Of a DNA stretch of 64,000 nucleotides, positions 50,852 to 61,733 are shown piece by piece. The stretch lies in NCBI RefSeq assembly GCF_001427025.1, contig NZ_LMGA01000001.1:516348-580347 (forward strand), given 5' to 3'. Every line of letters starts with the position of its first letter. The stretch's first letter is position 1. This DNA is from Mesorhizobium sp. Root554. GTDB lineage: Bacteria > Pseudomonadota > Alphaproteobacteria > Rhizobiales > Rhizobiaceae. The notes beneath the pieces are model-generated. The model had not been told where the DNA came from. It made no database searches and worked only from the letters and a program-made list of their open reading frames with translations. The position numbers and the translations under genes were made by a program.

Positions 50852-52093
50852 ATGGATCGATCCGCACACACCACTCCCTATGACATCGAGGCCATTCGCC
50901 GCGATTTCCCGATCCTGTCGCGGCAGGTCCACGGCAAGCCGCTCGTCTATCTCGATAATGGCGCGTCGGCGCAGAAGCCGCAGGCGGTGCTGGACGCCAT
51001 CCAGCACGCCTACAGCCAGGAATACGCCAACGTCCATCGCGGCCTGCATTTCCTGTCCAATGCAGCGACCGACGCCTATGAGAAGGCGCGCGAGACGGTG
51101 CGGCGTTTCCTGAACGCACCAAGCATCGATACCGTCGTCTTCACCTCCAACACCACCGCCGCCATCAACACGGTCGCCTATGGCTGGGGCATGCCCAACA
51201 TCGGCGAGGGCGACGAGATCGTGCTGTCGATCATGGAGCACCATTCCAACATCGTGCCGTGGCATTTCATCCGCGAGCGGCAGGGCGCCAGGCTTGTCTG
51301 GGCGCCGGTGGACGATCAGGGCGTGTTCCACATCGAGGAATTCGAGAAATGCCTGACCGACCGCACCAGGCTGGTCGCCATCACGCAGATGTCGAATGCG
51401 CTGGGCACCGTCACGCCGATCAAGGAAATCTGCCGGATCGCCCATGCGCGCGGCATTCCTGTTCTGGTCGATGGCAGCCAGAGCGCCGTCCATATGCCCA
51501 TCGACGTGCAGGACCTCGACTGCGACTGGTTCGTCTTCACGGGCCACAAGGTTTATGGGCCGTCCGGCATTGGCGTGCTGTACGGCAAGAAGGAGCGGCT
51601 GGAAGCCATGCGGCCCTTCATGGGCGGCGGCGAGATGATCGAGGAGGTGACCGAGGACATCGTCACCTACAATGAACCGCCGCACCGCTTCGAGGCCGGC
51701 ACGCCGCCCATCGTCCAGGCGATCGGCCTCGGCGCGGCACTGGAGTACATGGAAAAGATCGGCCGCGACCGCATTGCCGCGCATGAGGCCGATCTGAAGA
51801 ACTATGCGCATGAGCGGCTGCGGTCGATCAACTCGCTTCGCATTTTCGGCGATGCACCGGGCAAGGGCGCCATCGTTTCGTTCGAGCTTCAGGGCATCCA
51901 CGCCCATGACGTGTCGATGGTGATCGACCGCCAGGGTGTCGCGGTCCGCGCCGGCACCCATTGCGCCCAGCCGCTGTTGAAACGCTTCGGCGTCACCTCC
52001 ACATGCAGGGCATCGTTCGGCATGTATAATACCCACGCAGAGGTCGATGCGCTTGCAGATGCGCTGGAAAAGGCGCGAAAGTTCTTCGGATGA
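50852..52093 (+). CDS. sufS: Cysteine desulfurase SufS (group II)
   Basis: The 413-aa PLP enzyme removes sulfur from cysteine for the Suf scaffold. The PLP Lys is in FTGHKVYGPSG near residue 230, and the catalytic Cys is in RAGTHCAQPLL near residue 371, within the shorter loop typical of SufS. FLSNAATDAYEKARE and HSNIVPWH are family blocks. It normally works with SufE or SufU; neither is present in the operon, so the sulfur acceptor may be encoded elsewhere or be another protein. The stop overlaps the next gene by 4 nt (ATGA). Confidence 0.95.
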   Translation: MDRSAHTTPYDIEAIRRDFPILSRQVHGKPLVYLDNGASAQKPQAVLDAIQHAYSQEYANVHRGLHFLSNAATDAYEKARETVRRFLNAPSIDTVVFTSNTTAAINTVAYGWGMPNIGEGDEIVLSIMEHHSNIVPWHFIRERQGARLVWAPVDDQGVFHIEEFEKCLTDRTRLVAITQMSNALGTVTPIKEICRIAHARGIPVLVDGSQSAVHMPIDVQDLDCDWFVFTGHKVYGPSGIGVLYGKKERLEAMRPFMGGGEMIEEVTEDIVTYNEPPHRFEAGTPPIVQAIGLGAALEYMEKIGRDRIAAHEADLKNYAHERLRSINSLRIFGDAPGKGAIVSFELQGIHAHDVSMVIDRQGVAVRAGTHCAQPLLKRFGVTSTCRASFGMYNTHAEVDALADALEKARKFFG

Positions 52094-52548
52094 CGATGAT
52101 GGAAGAAACCAAGGCTACAGAAAACGAAGCAGCGGCCGGTCCCGCCAGCGACGCGACCGGAAGCGATGCCGTTGGCACTGCTGCCGGGAGCACGCCCGCG
52201 GGCAATCCGGTGGTGTCGGCTTCGGCCATTCCGCAGGAAGAACTGGCGCGGCTGACCGACGATATCGTCTCGGCGCTGAAGACGGTCTACGACCCGGAAA
52301 TTCCAGCCGATATCTACGAGCTTGGCCTCATCTACAAGATCGACGTCGAGGACGACCGCCAGGTCAAGATCGACATGACGCTGACGGCGCCGGGTTGCCC
52401 GGTGGCCGGCGAGATGCCCGGCTGGGTCGAGAATGCCGTGGGCGCGGTGGAAGGCGTTTCCGGCGTCGACGTCAAGATGGTGTTCGATCCGCCCTGGACG
52501 CCCGACCGCATGTCGGAAGAGGCGCAGGTCGCAGTGGGGTGGTATTGA
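52090..52548 (+). CDS. SUF-associated MIP18/DUF59-domain protein (SufT-like)
   Basis: The 152-aa product has an Ala/Thr/Gly-rich N-terminal segment (about residues 1-45) of low complexity, then a DUF59/MIP18 domain: VYDPEIPADIYELGLIYKI near residue 63 and LTAPGCPVAGEMP near residue 98, including the conserved Cys. Such SufT-type proteins help Fe-S maturation or transfer. It overlaps sufS by 4 nt; an alternative ATG lies 9 nt in. This completes the operon together with sufA. Confidence 0.9.
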   Translation: MTMMEETKATENEAAAGPASDATGSDAVGTAAGSTPAGNPVVSASAIPQEELARLTDDIVSALKTVYDPEIPADIYELGLIYKIDVEDDRQVKIDMTLTAPGCPVAGEMPGWVENAVGAVEGVSGVDVKMVFDPPWTPDRMSEEAQVAVGWY

Positions 52549-52644
52549 ATTCGGCCTATAGCCTTGCGTCGGGCTGAAAACTTCACCATTTTAGGTATGA
52601 ATCATCCTGCAGGCCTTGAACCTGCGCGGAATGGAGCATGAACA

Positions 52645-53028
52645 ATGGGACGCTTTGCCGTCATCACCATGACCGAACGGGCCGCCGAGCGCGTCCGTGA
52701 GATCGTCGCCACCCGCGACAATGCCCAGGGCGTCCGCCTCGGCATCAAGAAGGGCGGCTGCGCCGGCATGGAATACACGGTCGATCTGGTGACCGAGCCG
52801 AAGCCCGGCGACGACCACATCGAGCGCGATGGCGCAAATGTCTGGGTCGCACCGGAAGCCGCCCTTTTCCTGCTCGGCACCCAGATGGATTTCGAGCAGA
52901 CAACGCTGCGCACCGGTTTCACGTTCAGCAATCCGAACCAGTCTTCGGCTTGCGGCTGCGGCGAATCGGTTGAGTTGAAGCCCGCCGATTTGAAGGCGCT
53001 GGCCGAGGCGCGGGCCAGCGCGGCTTAG
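52645..53028 (+). CDS. sufA: A-type Fe-S carrier protein SufA (HesB/IscA family)
   Basis: The 127-aa A-type carrier passes assembled Fe-S clusters to target proteins. The three conserved cysteines are present: GGCAGMEYTVDL (Cys39) and SACGCGES (Cys103, Cys105). A short N-terminal extension (GRFAVITMTERAAERV) opens the HesB fold. The 96-nt gap after the sufT-like gene is longer than elsewhere in the operon, so a secondary promoter is possible but not seen. Confidence 0.95.
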   Translation: MGRFAVITMTERAAERVREIVATRDNAQGVRLGIKKGGCAGMEYTVDLVTEPKPGDDHIERDGANVWVAPEAALFLLGTQMDFEQTTLRTGFTFSNPNQSSACGCGESVELKPADLKALAEARASAA

Positions 53029-53030
53029 GT

Positions 53031-53295
53031 TTACTCGTAATAGAGTGCGCTGTAGAGCGCCTTTGCCATGGATTTGAAGGATATGGATGGATCGCTGACT
53101 TCCGTTGGAGTCATGTGTTTCGTGTCAGCTATAAGCGCCGACAGGCTTTCCAGATAATCTGCCGTCGATGGGTTCTCGATCGTTACGTCCTTTCCGGCGA
53201 ATTCAGACAAGTCTCCTGATCCAGCCGATGTAATCATCGAGTGTCTCTATCTCCTCGATACGTCGATGAATTGCTGTGTGGTCGATCTGATTCAT
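53031..53295 (-). pseudogene. Frameshifted small gene downstream of sufA
   Basis: A minus-strand gene starting at ATG 53295, with GGGGAG 7 nt upstream, encodes MNQIDHTAIHRRIEEIETLD and then stops after 30 codons (TGA at 53205-53203). If one G is dropped near 53210 (CTTGTCTG), the frame continues without a break to 53031, giving about 87 aa ending MAKALYSALYYE. The joined product is a small acidic protein with no family I recognise. Alternatives are a sequencing error, a programmed shift, or that only the downstream 68-codon frame from 53237 is used. It has no visible link to suf. Confidence 0.5.
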
Positions 53296-53332
53296 CAAAC
53301 GGCTCCCCATTTGCCGGCGTCTCCGCGATAAT

Positions 53333-53830
53333 TCAATCTATCCACATTCCCGTCCGCTTGTGCCACTCGGCAATCGACTCCTCCGGATACACCTCGAACA
53401 CCTTGTCGCCTTCGGCAATCTCCGGCTCCACCCAGTTCGCCTTGTATTTCAGCATCAGATGCGTCCGCTCCTTCGGCGTCGGCAGGTCGCTGTCTATGGC
53501 TGAGGCGAAGGGATGCACCAGGTCCGGCCAGTTCGGATCGTAAAGCCACAGCGCCGAGCCGCATTTTGTGCAGAAATTGCGTTCTCCGGTCGAGACCTCG
53601 CAGGTCGGATGCTCGTCGTCCTCGATCTTGGCCCGGTAGATGCCGATATGGCTTTTGCCTTCGATCTTGAGCGTCGCCATCTCGGCTGCGAGATTAATGG
53701 CATATCCGCCGCCGCCCTGCTGCTTGCGGCAGATCGAGCAGTAGCAGAGTTGGTAGGGCGCCGGCGTGTGGCTTTCGACTTCGAAGCGGACGACGCCACA
53801 TCGGCAGGAACCCTTGAGCAGAAGCGGCAT
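53333..53830 (-). CDS. GFA / CENP-V-type zinc-binding protein
   Basis: The 165-aa product belongs to the GFA (glutathione-dependent formaldehyde-activating) fold family. The zinc ligands are CRCG (near residue 8), CYCSICRKQ (near residue 28) and CTKCG near residue 80, giving the usual arrangement of two metal sites. Most GFA members are not formaldehyde enzymes, and this one's substrate is unknown. I chose ATG 53830, with AAGGAG 6 nt upstream, rather than the ATG at 53836. It stands next to the frameshifted small gene and is divergent from the TfoX-N gene. Confidence 0.88.
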   Translation of the reverse strand: MPLLLKGSCRCGVVRFEVESHTPAPYQLCYCSICRKQQGGGGYAINLAAEMATLKIEGKSHIGIYRAKIEDDEHPTCEVSTGERNFCTKCGSALWLYDPNWPDLVHPFASAIDSDLPTPKERTHLMLKYKANWVEPEIAEGDKVFEVYPEESIAEWHKRTGMWID

Positions 53831-53949
53831 GGTCATCTCCTTGGTAAGCAACGAACTTAGCACCCGGTCCTGTTTAAACATGTCAGCAGGCGTTCGGTTT
53901 CAGCGTCTCCCGTCATGACAGCAGCGCCCGGCCATGACATCATCGCGGC

Positions 53950-54273
53950 ATGGACGATGAACGCATCCGTGAACTGTTCGAAGGCCTCGGTTCGGTCTCG
54001 ATCCGCCGCATGTTCGGCGGCAAGGGCATCTACCACAACGGCGTCATCATTGCGGTGATCCTGCGCGACGAGCTGATGCTGAAGGGCGATGCCGAAATCG
54101 CCGCGGAATATGAGGAAGCCGGTGCGAAACGCTGGGTCTATATCGGCTCCCGCCACGGCAAGGAGGTCGCCATGCCTTACTGGACCGCGCCTGAAAGCGC
54201 GCTTGACGACCCCGACGAGATGGCGGGATGGGCGCGCAAGGCCTATGAGGCGGGGTTGCGAAGCGGGAAGTGA
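53950..54273 (+). CDS. TfoX N-terminal domain protein
   Basis: The 107-aa product consists of a single TfoX_N domain: FEGLGSVSIRRMFGGKGIYHNG at the start and DPDEMAGWARKAYEAG at the end. In gamma-proteobacteria TfoX (Sxy) regulates competence; short N-only members in rhizobia have no established role. The gene lies between the GFA gene and a palindromic repeat. It is short but well conserved in shape. Confidence 0.85.
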   Translation: MDDERIRELFEGLGSVSIRRMFGGKGIYHNGVIIAVILRDELMLKGDAEIAAEYEEAGAKRWVYIGSRHGKEVAMPYWTAPESALDDPDEMAGWARKAYEAGLRSGK

Positions 54274-54282
54274 CGCCAAACT

Positions 54283-54449
54283 TTACCCTCCCCCTTGTGG
54301 GGAGGGTCGGCGAGTACTGAAGCAAAGCGGAAAGTGCGAGACGGGGTGGGGGTATTTCCCGTAATGCACCGCCCCGGTCACCCCGACCCCGCGTCAAAAA
54401 CCTCGTGGGCTCGGTTTTCTCCGCGACCCTCCCCACAAGGGGGAAGGTA
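54283..54449. repeat. Palindromic repeat element with long terminal inverted repeats
   Basis: The two ends are near-perfect inverted copies of about 28 bp: TTACCCTCCCCCTTGTGGGG...TCG at 54284-54309 and CGCGACCCTCCCCACAAGGG...GTAA at 54422-54449. Each end is itself a palindrome (CCCTCCCC-TTGT-GGGGAGGG). The inner part is also GC-rich and self-complementary. It carries no gene. The CCCTCCCC-x4-GGGGAGG core recurs at 7883-7912, so this is a dispersed repeat (REP/BIME or MITE-like). Confidence 0.8.
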
Positions 54450-54461
54450 AGGCGCCGAACG

Positions 54462-55385
54462 TCAAAGCGCCCTGGCAATCCGCGCTGCGACCCGCGCATT
54501 GTTCTCGACCAGCGCGATGTTGGTCTTGAGGCTGCGGCCGTCGGTCAGTTCGAGGATCTTCGACAGCAGGAACGGCGTCACCGCCTTGCCGGTCACTTTC
54601 TGCGCTTCTGCCGCCTTTTGCGCCGCCGCGATATAGCCGGCCATTTCGGCTGCCGGGATTTCATGGTCCTCGGGAACCGGGTTCGCCACCAGCACCCCAC
54701 CGATCAGCCCCAGAGCCTGCCGCGTCTTGTAAAGGTGCGCGACCGAAGCGGGATCCGGCAGCGTCAGCGGCGCCTGGAACGGCGACTGCCGCGACCAGAA
54801 GGCCGGCATCACCGCGCAGCCGAGGCCGATCACCGGCACGCCGCGCGTTTCCAGCACTTCCAGCGTCTTTTCGATGTCGAGTATAGCCTTGGCGCCTGCC
54901 GAGACGACGATCACGGAGGTCCGCGACAATTCGTCGAGATCGGCCGAGATGTCGAAGCTTTTTTCCGCGCCCTTGTGTACGCCGCCGATGCCGCCGGTGG
55001 CGAAAACCTTGATGCCGGCGAGCTGCGCCGCGATCATCGTGGCGGCGACCGTCGTGCCGCCCGTGCGCCCTTGCGCCACCGCGAAGCCGAGATCGGCGCG
55101 CGACAGCTTCATGGCGTCGTCGCGCAGGGCGAGCGATTCGCGCTCGCCGTCGGAGAGGCCGATCTTGATGCGGCCATCGATCACGGCGATCGTCGCCGGC
55201 ACCGCGCCTTCCTCGGCGACGATCTTTTCGACATTGGCCGCCATGGCGGTGTTGTCGGGGTAGGGCATGCCGTGAGTGATGATGGTGCTTTCCAAAGCCA
55301 CCACCGGCCGATGAGCCGCCAAGGCCTCCGCCACAGGCTCGTGCAGGTCGATGAACGGGCGGGCGGTTTCGAATGTCACGGGCAT
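54462..55385 (-). CDS. psuG: Pseudouridine-5'-phosphate glycosidase
   Basis: The product (307-308 aa) cleaves the C-C glycosidic bond of pseudouridine 5'-phosphate to uracil and ribose-5-phosphate. Family motifs are HRPVVALESTIITHGMPYP near the start, AVAQGRTGGTTVAATM near residue 103 and VISAGAKAILDIEKT-like further on, with the catalytic Lys region. The partner kinase gene is directly upstream. I preferred ATG 55385; an in-frame ATG 15 nt upstream (55400) is also plausible. Together they recycle modified uridine from degraded RNA. Confidence 0.93.
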   Translation of the reverse strand: MPVTFETARPFIDLHEPVAEALAAHRPVVALESTIITHGMPYPDNTAMAANVEKIVAEEGAVPATIAVIDGRIKIGLSDGERESLALRDDAMKLSRADLGFAVAQGRTGGTTVAATMIAAQLAGIKVFATGGIGGVHKGAEKSFDISADLDELSRTSVIVVSAGAKAILDIEKTLEVLETRGVPVIGLGCAVMPAFWSRQSPFQAPLTLPDPASVAHLYKTRQALGLIGGVLVANPVPEDHEIPAAEMAGYIAAAQKAAEAQKVTGKAVTPFLLSKILELTDGRSLKTNIALVENNARVAARIARAL

Positions 55386-55425
55386 CTCCGGTCCGCGCAT
55401 GGACGATCGCGGCTGTCGAGGGCTG

Positions 55426-56367
55426 TCATGCCACTTCCTCCGGTTCCGGCACAAGGGCCAGGGCAGCCGCGAAGGATTCGGTGGTGAAGCCGGGAAAGAC
55501 ATGCGGGCTTTCCACCGCCAGCTTCGCGGCCGCCACGCCATGGCGCACCGCCTGCCGCAATTCGACGCCGCCAAGCAACGCCGTCACCGTCGCGCCCGCC
55601 AGCGCGTCGCCGGCCCCGGTGACGTCGGAGACACGATCCGGAGCGGGCGGTGCGATGGTGAAAGCGCCTTTAGCGTCGAAACCGATGGCCGGGTTGGGTC
55701 CCGAGGTCATGACAGCGCCCTGGAGTCCCAGCGTTCGCAAGGCAGCGACAAGCTCTCGGGGCGGCGCATCATTTCCCAGCCCGCTCAGCGCCTTCGCTTC
55801 ATTGTGATTAAGGAAGGCGAGGGTGAGCGCGCCGAATATGCCGCGCAGGCGCTGCGCCTTGGCCGGCGAAATGCCGATGGCGAAAAACGGCTTCCCGCCG
55901 ACAAGGGCCGCCAGCTTTTCCAGGCCTGTAGCGGGCAGGTTGGCGTCGCAGATTACCGCGTCGGCCATCGCCACGATCTCGCGCGCCTTCGAACGCCGCA
56001 ACTGCTTGGTGAAGGCCAGATCATAGAGCGTCATGTCGGCGAAACCGACGATCAGGTCGCCATGACGGTCGAGCAGCGCCAGATAGCTTGGGCTGGCGCG
56101 GTCGAGGAAGACGGCCGAATGATCCTCCATTCCTGCTTCGCTGATGGCCCGCGATACCGCTTCCGCAGCCGCGTCGCCGCCGCGCAGCGAAAGGAGTGAA
56201 ACCGATGCGCCGCGCAACTGGGCGATCCTTAGTGCGTTGAAAGCGCCGCCGCCCACTTCCTCGCGCATCATGCCGGGGTTCGATGCCGCCGGGACATAGT
56301 CGCCGATGACGTGGCCGCGCCGGTCGATATGCGCGCCGCCGACGCCGAGGATGACAGGGCTGCTCAT
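55426..56367 (-). CDS. psuK: PfkB-family sugar kinase, probable pseudouridine kinase
   Basis: The 313-aa ribokinase-fold kinase starts ILGVGGAHIDRRGHVIGDY and carries the PfkB signature VTGAGDALAGATV near residue 250, with the catalytic Asp. The G-G-x-x-x-N motif of the substrate lid appears as EVGGGAFNALR near residue 38. Gene pairing with psuG supports pseudouridine phosphorylation. It lies upstream in the same operon; the gap to psuG is about 40 nt. Confidence 0.9.
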   Translation of the reverse strand: MSSPVILGVGGAHIDRRGHVIGDYVPAASNPGMMREEVGGGAFNALRIAQLRGASVSLLSLRGGDAAAEAVSRAISEAGMEDHSAVFLDRASPSYLALLDRHGDLIVGFADMTLYDLAFTKQLRRSKAREIVAMADAVICDANLPATGLEKLAALVGGKPFFAIGISPAKAQRLRGIFGALTLAFLNHNEAKALSGLGNDAPPRELVAALRTLGLQGAVMTSGPNPAIGFDAKGAFTIAPPAPDRVSDVTGAGDALAGATVTALLGGVELRQAVRHGVAAAKLAVESPHVFPGFTTESFAAALALVPEPEEVA

Positions 56368-56559
56368 CGCCTCACCAACTCCGCGATTCTGTTGGCGCGA
56401 ACAGCCCCAGGAGGCTTATGCTCACCCTCGATCCGAATCGGACCGTTCGTTCCCGTCCTCCATCCCCGCCGAAACACGCGGACAGGCTCCAGACCAAAAT
56501 CGGCGGACAAAAAAAGAACAAACTGGAATATTCCTTGTTTTTCATAGAGTTGAGTACTC

Positions 56560-56588
56560 TTGCCAAAATGGAACAAAAGCGGTACATA
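56560..56588 (+). promoter_or_regulatory. recA promoter with overlapping SOS-box-like site
   Basis: TTGCCA (56560-56565) and TACATA (56583-56588) are 17 nt apart. Between and over the second box lies GAAC-N7-GTAC (56571-56585), matching the alphaproteobacterial LexA box GAAC-N7-GAAC at 7 of 8 positions. The overlap is what a LexA-repressed promoter requires. Confidence 0.6.
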
Positions 56589-56644
56589 TTCACAGGGATC
56601 ACCGGATTATCCGGCCTTCATTGACGACCAAGGGGTGATGTATC

Positions 56645-57739
56645 ATGGCTCAGAATAGCTTGCGGCTTGTAGAGGATAAATCCGTGGACAAAACAAAGGC
56701 TCTCGACGCCGCGCTTTCGCAGATTGAGCGCGCTTTCGGCAAGGGCTCCATCATGCGGCTGGGCGCCAATGAGCAGGTCGTCGAGATCGAAACGGTGCCG
56801 ACCGGTTCGCTCGGTCTGGATATTGCGCTTGGCGTCGGCGGCCTGCCGCGCGGCCGCATCGTCGAGATCTACGGGCCGGAAAGCTCGGGCAAGACGACGC
56901 TGGCGCTGCACACGGTTGCCGAGGCGCAGAAGAAGGGCGGCATCTGCGCCTTCGTCGATGCCGAGCACGCGCTCGATCCCGTCTATGCCCGCAAGCTCGG
57001 CGTCGATCTGGAGAATCTCCTGATCTCGCAGCCGGACACCGGCGAGCAGGCGCTGGAGATCTGCGACACGCTGGTTCGGTCCGGCGCCATCGACGTGTTG
57101 GTGGTGGATTCGGTCGCGGCGCTGACGCCGCGCGCCGAAATCGAGGGCGAGATGGGCGATTCTCTGCCGGGCCTGCAGGCCCGCCTGATGAGCCAGGCGC
57201 TGCGCAAGCTGACCGCCTCGATCTCGCGCTCCAACACCATGGTCATCTTCATCAACCAGATCCGCATGAAGATCGGCGTTATGTTTGGTTCGCCCGAAAC
57301 CACCACCGGTGGCAACGCGCTGAAGTTCTATGCGTCGGTTCGGCTGGACATCCGCCGCATCGGCTCGGTCAAGGACCGCGACGAGGTCGTCGGCAACCAG
57401 ACGCGCGTCAAGGTGGTCAAGAACAAGCTGGCGCCGCCCTTCAAGGTCGTCGAGTTCGACATCATGTATGGCGAGGGCGTGTCGAAGACTGGCGAACTGG
57501 TCGATCTCGGCGTCAAGGCCGGCGTCATCGAGAAGTCAGGCGCCTGGTTCTCCTACAATTCGCAGCGATTGGGCCAGGGGCGCGAGAACGCCAAGCTGTT
57601 CCTGCGCGACAATCCTGACACCGCGCGCGAAGTCGAGCAGTTGCTGCGACAGAATGCCGGTCTGATCGCCGAAAAATTTCTTGAGAACGGCGGCAGTGAG
57701 AACGGCGACGACGCCGAAGACGAAGCCGGCGCGATGTGA
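56645..57739 (+). CDS. recA: Recombinase RecA
   Basis: The 364-aa protein forms filaments on single-stranded DNA for recombination and triggers LexA self-cleavage. Walker A is [11 protein letters not shown] near residue 80, Walker [13 protein letters not shown] near residue 154, and the DNA-binding loop 2 is [16 protein letters not shown] near residue 215. The acidic tail ([11 protein letters not shown]) is typical. A candidate LexA-box overlaps its promoter. RBS GGGGTG precedes the ATG. alaS follows, a frequent alphaproteobacterial order. Confidence 0.98.
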   Translation: MAQNSLRLVEDKSVDKTKALDAALSQIERAFGKGSIMRLGANEQVVEIETVPTGSLGLDIALGVGGLPRGRIVEIYGPESSGKTTLALHTVAEAQKKGGICAFVDAEHALDPVYARKLGVDLENLLISQPDTGEQALEICDTLVRSGAIDVLVVDSVAALTPRAEIEGEMGDSLPGLQARLMSQALRKLTASISRSNTMVIFINQIRMKIGVMFGSPETTTGGNALKFYASVRLDIRRIGSVKDRDEVVGNQTRVKVVKNKLAPPFKVVEFDIMYGEGVSKTGELVDLGVKAGVIEKSGAWFSYNSQRLGQGRENAKLFLRDNPDTAREVEQLLRQNAGLIAEKFLENGGSENGDDAEDEAGAM

Positions 57740-57955
57740 TCGTCATTCCCGGCCGTTCGCCGGGGCGAGTACGCGTTCATGCGTTTTCAAGCCGCCGGCC
57801 TCGCGCCGGCGGTTTTGTTTTGACCGCTTTAAGGGCATGCGGCCACCATGATCGGCGATGCCGTTTCCGTGTTTCTGGACAGTCCACCGGACGCCCGCTA
57901 AAAGGCCATGTTCATTTCCGCCGGCTGCCGGCGGTTTCCGCGAAAAGGCATGATT

Positions 57956-60622
<2,667 letters not shown>

Positions 60623-60642
60623 TCTTTATAAAGCCAGGTGAG

Positions 60643-60669
60643 AAAGGGGCGGCTCGGGCCGCCCCTTTT
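60643..60669 (+). terminator. Intrinsic terminator after alaS
   Basis: AAAGGGGCGGC-TCGG-GCCGCCCCTTTT is a 10-bp-plus hairpin followed by TTTTGTTTG. It lies about 20 nt past the alaS stop and just before the convergent aquaporin stop, so it can serve both. Confidence 0.9.
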
Positions 60670-60683
60670 GTTTGGAACTGGAA

Positions 60684-61400
60684 CTATTCCGCCGGTACTG
60701 TGCCGGCAGTCTGGATCCTGTCCTCGAACAGCGCTTTCCATATCACCGCGCCGACGATGGCGCCGACGATCGGCGCCAGCCAGAACAGCCAGAGCTGGCC
60801 GATTGCCCCGGTTTCCGCGAACAGCGCTGCGCCGGTGGAGCGTGCCGGGTTCACCGAAGTGTTGGTGACGGGGATCGACACGAGGTGGATCAGCGTCAGC
60901 GTCAGCCCTATGGCCAGCGGTGCGAAGCCGGGAGCAGCGCGCGGACTGGTGGTCGCCAGGATGATGAAGATGAAGAAGCCTGTCAGCACGACTTCGATCA
61001 GAAGGCCGGCGAGCAGCGAGTACTTCCCGGGCGAAAGCTCGCCATAGCCGTTGCTGGCGAAGCCGCCGGCGACGAAATCCGGCTTGCCGGATGCGATCAG
61101 ATACAACACCGCGGCCGCGACGACGCCGCCGATGATCTGGGCGATGACGTAGCCGGCCAGGTCACTGGCTGGCATGCGCCCACCGACAACCATGCCTACC
61201 GAGACAGCAGGGTTGAAATGGCCGCCGGAAATTCCGCCGACCGCATAGGCCATGGTGACCACGGTCAGGCCAAAGGCCAGGGAAACGCCGAGCAGGCCGA
61301 TGCCTACATCGGGGAAGGCAGCTGCGAGCACCGCGCTGCCGCAGCCGCAAAACACCAGCCAGAATGTTCCGAAGAATTCTGCTGCAAGCTTTCTATACAT
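60684..61400 (-). CDS. aqpZ: Aquaporin Z-type water channel
   Basis: The 238-aa inner-membrane channel has six hydrophobic helices and both half-helix signatures: [10 protein letters not shown] near residue 61 and [13 protein letters not shown] near residue 182. The Arg after the second NPA is the usual selectivity-filter residue. The C-terminal end is short. It transports water; glycerol selectivity would require a different filter and cannot be excluded by eye. It is convergent with alaS. Confidence 0.95.
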   Translation of the reverse strand: MYRKLAAEFFGTFWLVFCGCGSAVLAAAFPDVGIGLLGVSLAFGLTVVTMAYAVGGISGGHFNPAVSVGMVVGGRMPASDLAGYVIAQIIGGVVAAAVLYLIASGKPDFVAGGFASNGYGELSPGKYSLLAGLLIEVVLTGFFIFIILATTSPRAAPGFAPLAIGLTLTLIHLVSIPVTNTSVNPARSTGAALFAETGAIGQLWLFWLAPIVGAIVGAVIWKALFEDRIQTAGTVPAE

Positions 61401-61733
61401 GGGTCCCTCCGTACCGAAAAGTTACGCACGCAACTTACGCCGAGTCGGTGCGTTCAGAAAGCAGCTCAAACCGCCGGAAATCGGCTGATCGCAACGGTCA
61501 AATGCGCGCGATTGGAACCCTTGCAGCTCGAGTTCCCTTCACACGTCGTCGCTGTCTTCCGCAGCCGCGAACGGCGCTATCGCGACGCATCTGCGACCAT
61601 ATCCGTGCTTGTCGACGATTAGCTTGGGACGGGGAATGAAATAGCCGCTTGACGCTCCGTCATCTTGGTGCAAGTCTAATCCGTAACTAGAATATAAGTT
61701 ACATAATTATGGATTAAACGGGAGGGAACCGGA
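61401..61733. other. Gap between aquaporin and ABC transporter genes
   Basis: This 333-nt region has no credible gene. Its right half carries the promoter and operator of the ABC transporter operon (61665-61702). The left half is the untranslated leader of the aquaporin gene; AGGGACCCATGTATAG-like sequence directly before its start supplies a ribosome-binding site. No other structure stands out. Confidence 0.5.
61665..61702 (+). promoter_or_regulatory. ABC operon promoter with palindromic operator
   Basis: TTGGTG (61665-61670) and TAGAAT (61688-61693) have a 17-nt spacer. GTAACT (61683-61688) and AGTTAC (61697-61702) form a perfect inverted repeat with an 8-nt centre, overlapping the -10 box. 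The arrangement fits a dimeric repressor, for example of the GntR class. No such regulator gene is in the window. Confidence 0.55.
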
